Assembly (NCBI GenBank): GCA_910577365.1
Contig: CAJTMU010000030.1
Span: 1-22,170 of the forward strand
Direction: 5' to 3'
DNA: 22,170 nucleotides
From: an uncultured Oscillospiraceae bacterium
Lineage (GTDB): Bacteria; Bacillota; Clostridia; Oscillospirales; Ruminococcaceae
In this document: positions 15,201 through 21,830 of the stretch, piece by piece
How the letters are laid out: every line of letters starts with the position of its first letter
How positions within the stretch are numbered: position 1 is the first letter of the stretch
Notes under the pieces: model-generated
Told to the model about the DNA's origin: nothing
The model's database searches: none
Seen by the model: the letters and a program-made list of their open reading frames with translations, nothing else
Made by a program: the position numbers and the translations under genes

Positions 15201-15455
15201 ATGGCTGAGCTTTCAAAAGAGGAGCTTACCGAGCTTGTAGAATCTATTATGACAGTGCGTGACAAAAGGACGGGAAGAAAGCTGTCGGAGCAGGAACACT
15301 GCGATCTGGTAAATAAATTCAGAAAAAGCATAAACCATCCGGGGGGCAGCGACCTGATATATTACCCGCAGCTAATCGCGGAGTTCGTGGGCTTAAACCG
15401 CGAGCCTACCGTTGAGGAAATAGTGGAACTGGCGATAAGGGGCGCTTCGGAATGA
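15201..15455 (+). CDS. Colicin DNase immunity (Im2/Im7/Im9)-like small protein
   Basis: An 84-residue protein, the same size as colicin E immunity proteins (about 86). The match is centred on INHPGGSDLIYYP (residues 44-56); Im proteins have HPSGSDLIYYP there. Asp51, Tyr54 and Tyr55 are not only present but have the same numbering as the nuclease-contact residues of Im9. The N-terminal helix ELSKEELTELVESIM also fits the four-helix fold; the segment between helices 1 and 2 is slightly longer (RDKRTGRKLSE). GGGGAG lies before the ATG. It is set between deoC and deoB, 10 bases before deoB, with no colicin or other nuclease in view. Im proteins bind and block a partner nuclease; whether this one does is unknown. 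Confidence 0.8.
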   Translation: MAELSKEELTELVESIMTVRDKRTGRKLSEQEHCDLVNKFRKSINHPGGSDLIYYPQLIAEFVGLNREPTVEEIVELAIRGASE

Positions 15456-15465
15456 CGGAGGAATT

Positions 15466-16587
15466 ATGGCTGAACGAGTTTTTTTGATAGTTCTTGACAG
15501 CTTCGGGATAGGAGAAATGCCCGACGCGGCGGATTTCGGCGACGCAGGCAGCAATACGCTGCGTTCCTGCTTCAAGACGGGCTTGCTGAACGTCCCGAAT
15601 ATGCGGGAGCTTGGGCTTTTCAATATCGATGGCGTGGAGGTCGGGGAAAAATGCCCCGCGCCGCGCGGAGCCTACGGCAGGCTGTCGGAGCTTTCCAAAG
15701 GCAAGGATACCACCACGGGGCATTGGGAGATAGCGGGGCTGGTCTCCCAAAAGCCGTTTCCCACCTTTCCCGAGGGATTTCCCGAGGAGGTGATCAAAAG
15801 GTTTGAGGAAGCGACAGGGCACGGGGTGCTGTGCAACAAGCCTTATTCGGGTACTAAGGTCATTGCGGATTACGGCGAGGAGCATATGCGCACGGGAGCG
15901 CTTATTGTCTACACTTCGGCGGACAGCGTTTTCCAGATAGCCGCGCATGAAGACGTTGTGCCCGTTGAGAAGCTGTATGAATATTGCCGTATCGCGCGTG
16001 AGATACTCACGGGAGAATACGCCGTGGGAAGGGTTATCGCGCGCCCGTTCGAGGGGGAATATCCTTTTGTAAGAACACCGCGGCGGCATGATTTCTCTCT
16101 GCTGCCTCCGCGTGACACCATGCTTGACAAGCTGTCGCGGGCGGGCAGGGAAGTTATCGGTATCGGCAAAATTTACGATATTTTTGCGGGAAAGGGTTTA
16201 ACGCTCTGCGACAGAGAGATCGGCAACAACGCGGATATGGAGATAACCTCGAAATATCAGCAAACGGATTTCAGCGGCTTGTGCTTCACAAACCTTGTGG
16301 ATTTCGATATGCAGTATGGACACCGCCGCGACCCCGCGGGCTACGCAAACGCTCTGAATGAATTTGACGAGTGGCTGGGCGGTTTCATGGGCAAAATGCG
16401 CCCCGACGATGTTCTGATTATAACCGCCGACCACGGCTGCGACCCCTGCCACAGCGGCACGGATCACACCCGCGAATATATCCCGCTGCTGATATACGGA
16501 AACGGGATTGCTGCGGGGAACCTCGGCACAAGGGCGGGCTTTGACAATATCGCGGACAAAGTTCTTGCGCTACTCGGTTCGGAATAA
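15466..16587 (+). CDS. deoB: Phosphopentomutase DeoB
   Basis: A 373-residue metalloenzyme of the alkaline phosphatase superfamily that interconverts ribose-1- and ribose-5-phosphate (and the deoxy forms), feeding DeoC. The N-terminal metal site is LIVLDSFGIGEMPDA (Asp11), the phosphorylated threonine lies in GKDTTTGHWE (residues 79-88), and C-terminal metal ligands are in NLVDFDMQYGHRRDP and IITADHGCDPCHSGTDHTRE. The cap-domain region between them is of normal size. GGAGGAATT precedes the ATG. It ends the GH3-deoC-immunity-deoB series; a 90-base gap without a clear terminator follows. Confidence 0.97.
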   Translation: MAERVFLIVLDSFGIGEMPDAADFGDAGSNTLRSCFKTGLLNVPNMRELGLFNIDGVEVGEKCPAPRGAYGRLSELSKGKDTTTGHWEIAGLVSQKPFPTFPEGFPEEVIKRFEEATGHGVLCNKPYSGTKVIADYGEEHMRTGALIVYTSADSVFQIAAHEDVVPVEKLYEYCRIAREILTGEYAVGRVIARPFEGEYPFVRTPRRHDFSLLPPRDTMLDKLSRAGREVIGIGKIYDIFAGKGLTLCDREIGNNADMEITSKYQQTDFSGLCFTNLVDFDMQYGHRRDPAGYANALNEFDEWLGGFMGKMRPDDVLIITADHGCDPCHSGTDHTREYIPLLIYGNGIAAGNLGTRAGFDNIADKVLALLGSE

Positions 16588-16677
16588 TCAAACCCCGACA
16601 TATATGACAAAAATAATTAAGAAATGATATATTTCACAATGCTTAAGTGATAATATAAAAAGAAAGGCGGCAGGTTA

Positions 16678-17145
16678 ATGGCGGAGCAGTGCAGGGGAAG
16701 GGCGCAGGCGCTCGTAGTCCGAGGAAAACGGGTGCTTATGGTCAAGCACAGGCAGGACGGCGAGGAATACTGGGTTCTTCCGGGCGGCGGTATCGAAAAT
16801 GGGGAAGAACCCGAAGAAGCGGCGCTGCGTGAGCTGGCGGAGGAATGCGGCATGAGCGGCACGGTGCTCCGATTTGCGTGTTATCTTGCGCATGCGGGCG
16901 ACGACGGAGCGCATTACACCTATCTTATCGACGCTGGCGGGCAGGAGCCTGTTCTGGGCACCGACCCCGAGCTTGACGCGGAACAGCAGAAACTTGCGGA
17001 TGTCGCGTGGAAGTCGCTTGACGAGCTTTCGGAGCGCGACAGGGCTTGGCTTTTCGGCAGCGGTCTGCTCTGTTGCGCCGAAATCGAGAGTGAGTTGGAA
17101 AGCTGGACAAGGGAGATTATCTCGCCGAAAAGGAGCGTTAAATGA
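16678..17145 (+). CDS. NUDIX hydrolase
   Basis: A 155-residue protein with a complete Nudix box at residues 37-59: GGIENGEEPEEAALRELAEE followed by CGM, matching G-x5-E-x7-REU-x-EE-x-G-U, which coordinates Mg2+ for cleavage of nucleoside diphosphates linked to another group. The N-terminal strand RAQALVVRGKRVLMV and YWVLPGGG are typical. The substrate is not determinable. AGGCGGCAGG precedes the ATG. The upstream 90-base gap is AT-rich and may contain its promoter, but no convincing -35/-10 pair was found. The GNAT gene begins one base after its stop, so they are co-translated. Confidence 0.92.
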   Translation: MAEQCRGRAQALVVRGKRVLMVKHRQDGEEYWVLPGGGIENGEEPEEAALRELAEECGMSGTVLRFACYLAHAGDDGAHYTYLIDAGGQEPVLGTDPELDAEQQKLADVAWKSLDELSERDRAWLFGSGLLCCAEIESELESWTREIISPKRSVK

Positions 17146-17146
17146 C

Positions 17147-17593
17147 ATGGAGCGTGAGCGGGAAATTGTGATACGCGCAGCCGTCCCGAGTGACAGCGAC
17201 GATATATGCAGGCTGAGCGAGAAGGAGCTTGGGTATTCCTACCCGCGTGAAAAAACGCGGGAAAAGCTCGTTCGTCTGCTTGAAAGCGCTTCCGACAGGA
17301 TATTTGTAGCGATAGACGGCGGACGGGTAATCGGGTATATTCACGCGTGCGATTATGACGTTTTGTACGCGCCGCATATGAAAGACATCTTGGGCATCGC
17401 GGTAAGTTCCGATTTTCGCCGCAGGGGCGCGGGCAAAGCCTTAATCCGCGCTGTGGAGCAATGGGCGGCGGAGAGCGGTGCGGCGGGAATACGCCTTGTT
17501 TCCGGCAAGACCCGCGAGGGCGCGCATGCCTTTTACCGCGGGATAGGCTTTACGGGCGGTAAGGAGCAGCTCAATTTCAAAAAGCTTCTTTGA
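17147..17593 (+). CDS. GNAT family N-acetyltransferase
   Basis: A 148-residue GNAT enzyme that transfers an acetyl group from acetyl-CoA to an unknown amine. The acetyl-CoA pyrophosphate-binding loop is seen as SSDFRRRGAGKALI (residues 87-100), preceded by the strand ILGIAVS and followed by the C-terminal AHAFYRGIGF motif. The frame is open further upstream, inside the NUDIX gene, but ATG 17147 is chosen because AGGAG lies at 17130-17134 and homologues of this class begin close to the first strand (IVIRAAVPSD). It is coupled to the NUDIX gene. Confidence 0.9.
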   Translation: MEREREIVIRAAVPSDSDDICRLSEKELGYSYPREKTREKLVRLLESASDRIFVAIDGGRVIGYIHACDYDVLYAPHMKDILGIAVSSDFRRRGAGKALIRAVEQWAAESGAAGIRLVSGKTREGAHAFYRGIGFTGGKEQLNFKKLL

Positions 17594-17624
17594 ATCGCGG
17601 TCGGAGGAAATGAATATAAAATAA

Positions 17625-18221
17625 ATGAGTATTATAAGGACGCATGACATAACGTTACACGGAGGCAATGAGAGGTATAAAATCGTTCTTCGCCCGCTTT
17701 CTGACAAATATCTGCCATATCTGTACAGGTGGAATTCCGATCCCGAGGTGCTGTATTGGTCGGAGGGCGAGGACGTTCAAAGCTATCCGCCGGAGACAGT
17801 CCATCGTATATACGGTGGAATATCGCGGGATAACCCCTGCTTTGCTGTCGAGGTGAACGACGAAATTATCGGCGTATGCTGGTTGCAAAAAATGAATATT
17901 CCCGAGGTCAGTAAAATGTACGCTGCCGATGCCGACATAAGAAGGGTCGATATGACTATCGGTGAAAAAGCCTTTTGGGGCAAGGGCATCGGAACGCTTT
18001 TTGTCGGTATGCTGGTAAAGTATGCGTTTGAATGTGAGTGTGTAGACGTTCTGCACTGCTTTTGCGAGGATTATAATTTTAGGTCAAGGCGCGTTTGGGA
18101 AAAGAACGGCTTTCGTCTTATGCTGACGGAGGATATCCCGCAGCCCCATAAGGACAGGCTGCAATACCATTGGCGTCTGACAAAGGACGAGTATCGGGAA
18201 CGATATGAAGTTACGCTGTAA
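17625..18221 (+). CDS. GNAT acetyltransferase, AAC(6')/RimJ-like
   Basis: A 198-residue acetyltransferase distinct from the one upstream. The acetyl-CoA loop is AFWGKGIGT (residues 116-124); the N-terminal IVLRPLSDKYLPYLYRWNSD and EVLYWSEGED, and the C-terminal RRVWEKNGF, match the broad group that includes RimJ/RimL protein acetyltransferases and AAC(6') aminoglycoside acetyltransferases. It cannot be called a resistance gene from this alone. GGAGG at 17603-17607 lies 17 bases from ATG 17625, longer than optimal; a four-codon ORF (ATG 17610 to TAA 17624) fills the gap and touches the start, possibly allowing re-initiation. It is separated from the previous gene by 31 bases. Confidence 0.85.
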   Translation: MSIIRTHDITLHGGNERYKIVLRPLSDKYLPYLYRWNSDPEVLYWSEGEDVQSYPPETVHRIYGGISRDNPCFAVEVNDEIIGVCWLQKMNIPEVSKMYAADADIRRVDMTIGEKAFWGKGIGTLFVGMLVKYAFECECVDVLHCFCEDYNFRSRRVWEKNGFRLMLTEDIPQPHKDRLQYHWRLTKDEYRERYEVTL

Positions 18222-18257
18222 ACAAAAGTTAATATTAAATATATGGAGGAAAGAAAA

Positions 18258-19085
18258 ATGAGCGAATGTTCACATGATTGCGGAAGCTGTTCCGCCAACT
18301 GCTCCGAGCGTCAGCCCGAGAGCCTTATCGAAAAGCCCCATGAGCTTAGCAGGATAAACAAGGTGATAGGCATAGTAAGCGGAAAGGGCGGCGTCGGCAA
18401 GTCGCTTGTTACCTGCCTGTCGGCTGTGCTGATGAACCGCCGCGGCTTCAAGACCGCCGTATTGGACGCAGACATAACGGGACCTTCTGTTCCCAAGGCT
18501 TTCGGGCTTACCGAAAAGGCGCAGGGCAACGAGACCGCTATTTATCCTGTGATAACCAAAAAGGGGATAAAGGTGATGTCGGTAAACCTGCTGCTGCCCG
18601 ACGAGACCGCTCCCGTTATCTGGCGCGGTCCGATAATAGCGGGTACCGCGAAGCAGTTCTGGACAGATGTGGTGTGGGACGATGTGGATTATATGTTCGT
18701 GGATATGCCCCCGGGAACGGGTGATGTACCGCTTACGGTTTTCCAGTCAATACCGCTGGACGGCATAATCGTAGTTACTTCGCCTCAGGAGCTTGTATCA
18801 ATGATAGTCGGCAAGGCGGTAAAAATGGCGGAGATGATGAACGTGCCGATAATCGGGCTTGTGGAAAATATGAGCTACGCTGTATGCCCCGATTGCGGAA
18901 AGCAGCTTAAGGTCTTCGGAGAGAGCCATATTGAGGAAACAGCGGAGAAATTCGGCTTGAAGGTGCTGGCAAAGCTACCGATAGACCCTGAAACGGCAGG
19001 GCTGGTCGACAAGGGTTTGCTTGAGCTGACGGAATCGACCGCCGCCGACCCGATAGCCGATGCGGTGGAGGAGTTTTGCAAATGA
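18258..19085 (+). CDS. mrp: Mrp/NBP35-type iron-sulfur carrier ATPase
   Basis: A 275-residue P-loop ATPase of the Mrp/NBP35/ApbC family, which carries and transfers [4Fe-4S] clusters to apoproteins in the cytoplasm. The deviant Walker A is SGKGGVGKS (residues 41-49), the switch II motif is MFVDMPPGTGD, and the cluster-binding CPDC is near residue 215. The N-terminus has an extra cysteine cluster (C4, C8, C11, C15), as in NBP35-like and many clostridial members, which could hold a second cluster. ATG 18258 is chosen because ATGGAGGAAAGA just upstream is a ribosome site; an in-frame ATG at 18243 is the alternative. The stop overlaps the next gene as ATGA. Confidence 0.94.
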   Translation: MSECSHDCGSCSANCSERQPESLIEKPHELSRINKVIGIVSGKGGVGKSLVTCLSAVLMNRRGFKTAVLDADITGPSVPKAFGLTEKAQGNETAIYPVITKKGIKVMSVNLLLPDETAPVIWRGPIIAGTAKQFWTDVVWDDVDYMFVDMPPGTGDVPLTVFQSIPLDGIIVVTSPQELVSMIVGKAVKMAEMMNVPIIGLVENMSYAVCPDCGKQLKVFGESHIEETAEKFGLKVLAKLPIDPETAGLVDKGLLELTESTAADPIADAVEEFCK

Positions 19086-19543
19086 GCGGGCGCAAGGGCG
19101 AGCTGGCGTATGAGAATTTCCTGAAAGGGTATAATTGTACGCAGGCTGTCGCGGTTGCGTTTGCGGAGGAACTGGGGCTTCCCGATGAAATGGCAGCGCG
19201 GCTTTCGTCGGGCTTTGGCGGCGGCATGGGCCGCATGAGGGAGGTCTGCGGTACCTTTTCGGGGGTGGTGCTGGTGTTAAGTCAGCTTTATGGTTACTCC
19301 GAACCTAAAAATCTTGCAGCGAAAGCGGAACTGTATGAGCGCATACGTGAGCTTGCCGACCGTTTCCGCGCCGTAAACGGAAGTATCATATGCAGGGAGC
19401 TTCTCGGTCTTAAAGAGGCTGAAAAGTCCGCTGTGCCCGAGGCGCGCACTCCCGAATATTACAAAAAAAGACCCTGTCCCGAGCTGTGCAGGTTTGCGGC
19501 GGATATGCTTGAGCGGTATATCGATGAAAACGGCAGGGATTAG
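19082..19543 (+). CDS. C_GCAxxG_C_C family protein
   Basis: A 153-residue cysteine-rich protein of the C_GCAxxG_C_C family, thought to be redox-active or cluster-binding but of unknown function. The pattern is visible: Cys19 in GYNCTQAV, GFGGGMGRMREVCGTFSG with Cys56, Cys104 in IICRELLG, and Cys132/Cys136 in RPCPELC. It overlaps mrp by four bases (ATGA), so its synthesis should be coupled to that of the cluster carrier, which suggests Mrp could supply its metal centre (inference). The gene ends in two tandem in-frame TAG codons (19541-19546); the frame then continues open for 39 codons. Confidence 0.9.
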   Translation: MSGRKGELAYENFLKGYNCTQAVAVAFAEELGLPDEMAARLSSGFGGGMGRMREVCGTFSGVVLVLSQLYGYSEPKNLAAKAELYERIRELADRFRAVNGSIICRELLGLKEAEKSAVPEARTPEYYKKRPCPELCRFAADMLERYIDENGRD

Positions 19544-19546
19544 TAG

Positions 19547-19666
19547 CATTCGCGCCGCTTCGTGGTAAGCGGCGTGGAAATCACTACATATTCAGCAAAA
19601 GGAACAAAAGCCATTCCGCACATTGTTCAGGAATTCAAGACTTTAGGTGCAATTTTAAATCCATAA
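19547..19666 (+). pseudogene. Possible C-terminal remnant of a protein gene
   Basis: After the tandem TAG stops, the same frame encodes a 39-codon stretch ending in TAA. Its second half (GVEITTYSAKGTKAIPHIVQ then EFKTLGAILNP) looks protein-like: alternating hydrophobic strand, a Gly turn and an amphipathic helix, similar to the end of a flavodoxin-like alpha/beta domain. No start codon with a ribosome site is present. It may be the tail of a deleted gene or chance; family assignment is only an impression. Confidence 0.3.
19553..19574 (+). other. GC-rich hairpin after the C_GCAxxG gene
   Basis: CGCCGCTT (19553-19560) pairs perfectly with AAGCGGCG (19567-19574) around a 6-base loop. No T-run follows, so it is not a standard terminator, but it could stabilise the 3' end of the mrp transcript. 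Confidence 0.4.
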
Positions 19667-19742
19667 AACAAAAAATATGCGGCAAGGGCGTTGAAAGCAA
19701 ACATTAACTGACCACCCGCGCAGGAAAGCTGTGTACGCGAAA

Positions 19743-19909
19743 GTCAACAAAACGCCCACGCAGGAATTTTGTGCAAGCCGGTGGTAAAGCGGAGTGAAGC
19801 GCAGCGAAACGGAGCTTTGCCACCGAGGTTAACTCCGTTTTACGCGAAGTGTAAAACGGAGTGGTGCGGAAAATTTCTTTAGATAATCGGCTCTTGGTCA
19901 ACAAAACGC
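19743..19909. repeat. Hairpin element flanked by 13-bp direct repeats
   Basis: GTCAACAAAACGC occurs exactly at 19743-19755 and 19897-19909; similarity continues a little beyond (GCAGGAA versus GCGGAAA). Between them lie two long stem-loops: CGGTGGTAAAGC (19779-19790) with GCTTTGCCACCG (19814-19825), and ACTCCGTTTTAC (19832-19843) with GTAAAACGGAGT (19851-19862), the latter a perfect 12-bp stem. There is no coding capacity. It may be a small mobile or REP-like element, or a structured leader of the GH5 gene 62 bases downstream. Confidence 0.5.
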
Positions 19910-19970
19910 AAGCGCGGAAAATTCGTGTTTAAATAATGCAGGAAATTCAAATTTAAATAAGGAGGATATT

Positions 19971-21764
19971 ATGCTGAAAAAAATTATAGTTGCACTTACC
20001 GCTGCGGCGCTTTGCGCAGCTTTGGCGGGGTGCGGGAACAACGGAGAGGGAGGTTCGGCTCCGCTGGAGAGCGTTGACGATTCGGATATCGCACACACCG
20101 TCGAGGCGGAAGCGCCCGATGTTATCAAGCCGCTTGAAAGCTACGCGGAGGATAGCCTTGTTTATCGCGCCGAATCCATGAACGCTGTTGAATTTACTAA
20201 GGCAATGCAGCCCGGCTGGAATTTGGGCAACACTCTCGACGCGACGGGCGGCGAGACGTCATGGGGCAATCCCAAGACAACTCCAGAGCTTATTCAGAAA
20301 ATCAAGGAGGAGGGATTCAATTCGATTCGCATTCCCATAACATGGGGACATATGATGAACGATGAAAACATTATTGATGCGACTTATCTGGCACGCACCA
20401 AGGAAGTTATAAACTACGCGCTTAACGCGGATCTACTGGTGTTTGTAAATATTCACCATGATTCGTGGGAATGGCTGAACAAGATAACCCCCGGCGAAAA
20501 CGATGCTAATTATCTAAAATTCAGAAGTATCTGGGAGCAGCTTGCCGAAGCGTACAAGGATTATCCCCGCGCAGTCATCTTCGAGTCGATAAACGAGCCG
20601 AGCTTTGACAATGAGAGCACTTATGCGGAGTGTCTGGATATGATGAACAAGGCTTGCGTTGAGATAGTGCGTGCAAGCGGCGGCAATAATGCTGAGCGTC
20701 TAATTGTGCTTCCCACAAAGAGCACAAGCAGCGAGCAGAAGTATCTCGACCATCTTTACGGTACGATAACCGAGCTGAACGACCCCAATCTTATCGCGAC
20801 GGTGCACTATTACGGCTACTGGCCTTTCTCGGTGAATATCGCCGGTGAAACGGAATTTAAGGGGACATCTGTTACCGACGTTGACGGGATTGTATCGCGC
20901 GTCAAAACTACGTTTGTGGATAACGGCATACCCGTTATTATAGGCGAGTGGGGACTGCTCGGATTCGATACGGCGCTCGATACGGTGGAGCACGGCGAGA
21001 TACTTAAATTTTTTGAATATTTCTGTAATGCTGCCAATGAAAACGGACTTACCACCATGTGGTGGGACAACGGGCAGCATATGAACCGTTACAACTATGA
21101 GTGGGCTGATCCCTCGCTGATGGCTATAATCAGGCAGAGTACGCAGGGCAGAAGCTCCGTTGCCGAGCGTGACTTCATCAATCTTTTTGAAGGGGTGGTC
21201 GAGGATAAGCAGCTTAAGCTCTCGCTTAACGGAAACACCTTTGAGGGTATAAGAACCGAAAGAGGCGAGCTTGCCGCAGAGAGCTTCGAGCTTACCGAGG
21301 ATATATTGACCCTTAAATCGGATTACATTTCAACATTAGTTACCGACCCCGCGCAATATGGCTGCCTGGAAACCCTTTATTTGGAGTTTTCAGACGGTCC
21401 CGACTGGAAGCTGTATATTTACAACACTTCCACGCCTGAATTTACCGAGGTTGAGGGCAGAAAAGGCAATCTTATAATACCGGGCGATTTTAAGGGTACT
21501 CAGCTTAAAACGGTAGAGGCAAAGTATATCAGCGGCGGAAGCAATACCCCCGGATCGCAGAACTGGACGTCATTTAAACAATTCGGCGACCAATTTACTG
21601 TGGATTATCAGGGCGGAGTTCGCTTGACGAACAAATTCTTTGATGAATGTTCAAGCGAGTGCGAAATTCAGTTTATATTCTATTTCTGGAATGACACAAC
21701 AGTTGAGTACAGGCTTACCCTTTCCGACGGCAAGGCGGTAGGAGCGCCCGTAACAGCGGAATGA
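19971..21764 (+). CDS. GH5 endoglucanase-type lipoprotein with X2-like and CBM46-like modules
   Basis: A 597-residue surface lipoprotein. The signal ends in lipobox L-A-G-C (Cys21), followed by an acidic linker (about 22-68). The GH5 domain (about 70-395) shows PGWNLGNTLDATG, GFNSIRIPITWGHM, the acid/base Glu209 in FESINEP, ATVHYYGYWPF, the nucleophile Glu326 in IIGEWG, and MWWDNGQH. It fits GH5_2/GH5_4-type cellulases. Residues about 410-495 resemble CBM_X2/Ig-like modules (LSLNGNTFEGI, LTLKSDYIS), and about 495-597 a CBM46-like module, an order like Bacillus Cel5B enzymes (inference). AGGAGG precedes the ATG. It probably acts on beta-1,4-glucans at the cell surface, releasing oligosaccharides for import. 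Confidence 0.93.
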   Translation: MLKKIIVALTAAALCAALAGCGNNGEGGSAPLESVDDSDIAHTVEAEAPDVIKPLESYAEDSLVYRAESMNAVEFTKAMQPGWNLGNTLDATGGETSWGNPKTTPELIQKIKEEGFNSIRIPITWGHMMNDENIIDATYLARTKEVINYALNADLLVFVNIHHDSWEWLNKITPGENDANYLKFRSIWEQLAEAYKDYPRAVIFESINEPSFDNESTYAECLDMMNKACVEIVRASGGNNAERLIVLPTKSTSSEQKYLDHLYGTITELNDPNLIATVHYYGYWPFSVNIAGETEFKGTSVTDVDGIVSRVKTTFVDNGIPVIIGEWGLLGFDTALDTVEHGEILKFFEYFCNAANENGLTTMWWDNGQHMNRYNYEWADPSLMAIIRQSTQGRSSVAERDFINLFEGVVEDKQLKLSLNGNTFEGIRTERGELAAESFELTEDILTLKSDYISTLVTDPAQYGCLETLYLEFSDGPDWKLYIYNTSTPEFTEVEGRKGNLIIPGDFKGTQLKTVEAKYISGGSNTPGSQNWTSFKQFGDQFTVDYQGGVRLTNKFFDECSSECEIQFIFYFWNDTTVEYRLTLSDGKAVGAPVTAE

Positions 21765-21779
21765 TCCTATAAATAAATT

Positions 21780-21830
21780 GGCACACACCGTGCAGCGGAT
21801 TTACTGACTGCGAGGTGTGTGCCCGTTTTA
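21780..21830 (+). terminator. Rho-independent terminator after the GH5 gene
   Basis: GGCACACACC (21780-21789) pairs with GGTGTGTGCC (21814-21823) over 10 bp, and the stem is followed by CGTTTTATTATT. It begins 16 bases after the GH5 stop and stands between two convergent genes. Confidence 0.85.

Noticed and set aside
17625..18221. Aminoglycoside-resistance gene
   Set aside because: The similarity is to the wide RimJ/AAC(6') GNAT group only; no feature separates a resistance enzyme from a housekeeping acetyltransferase.
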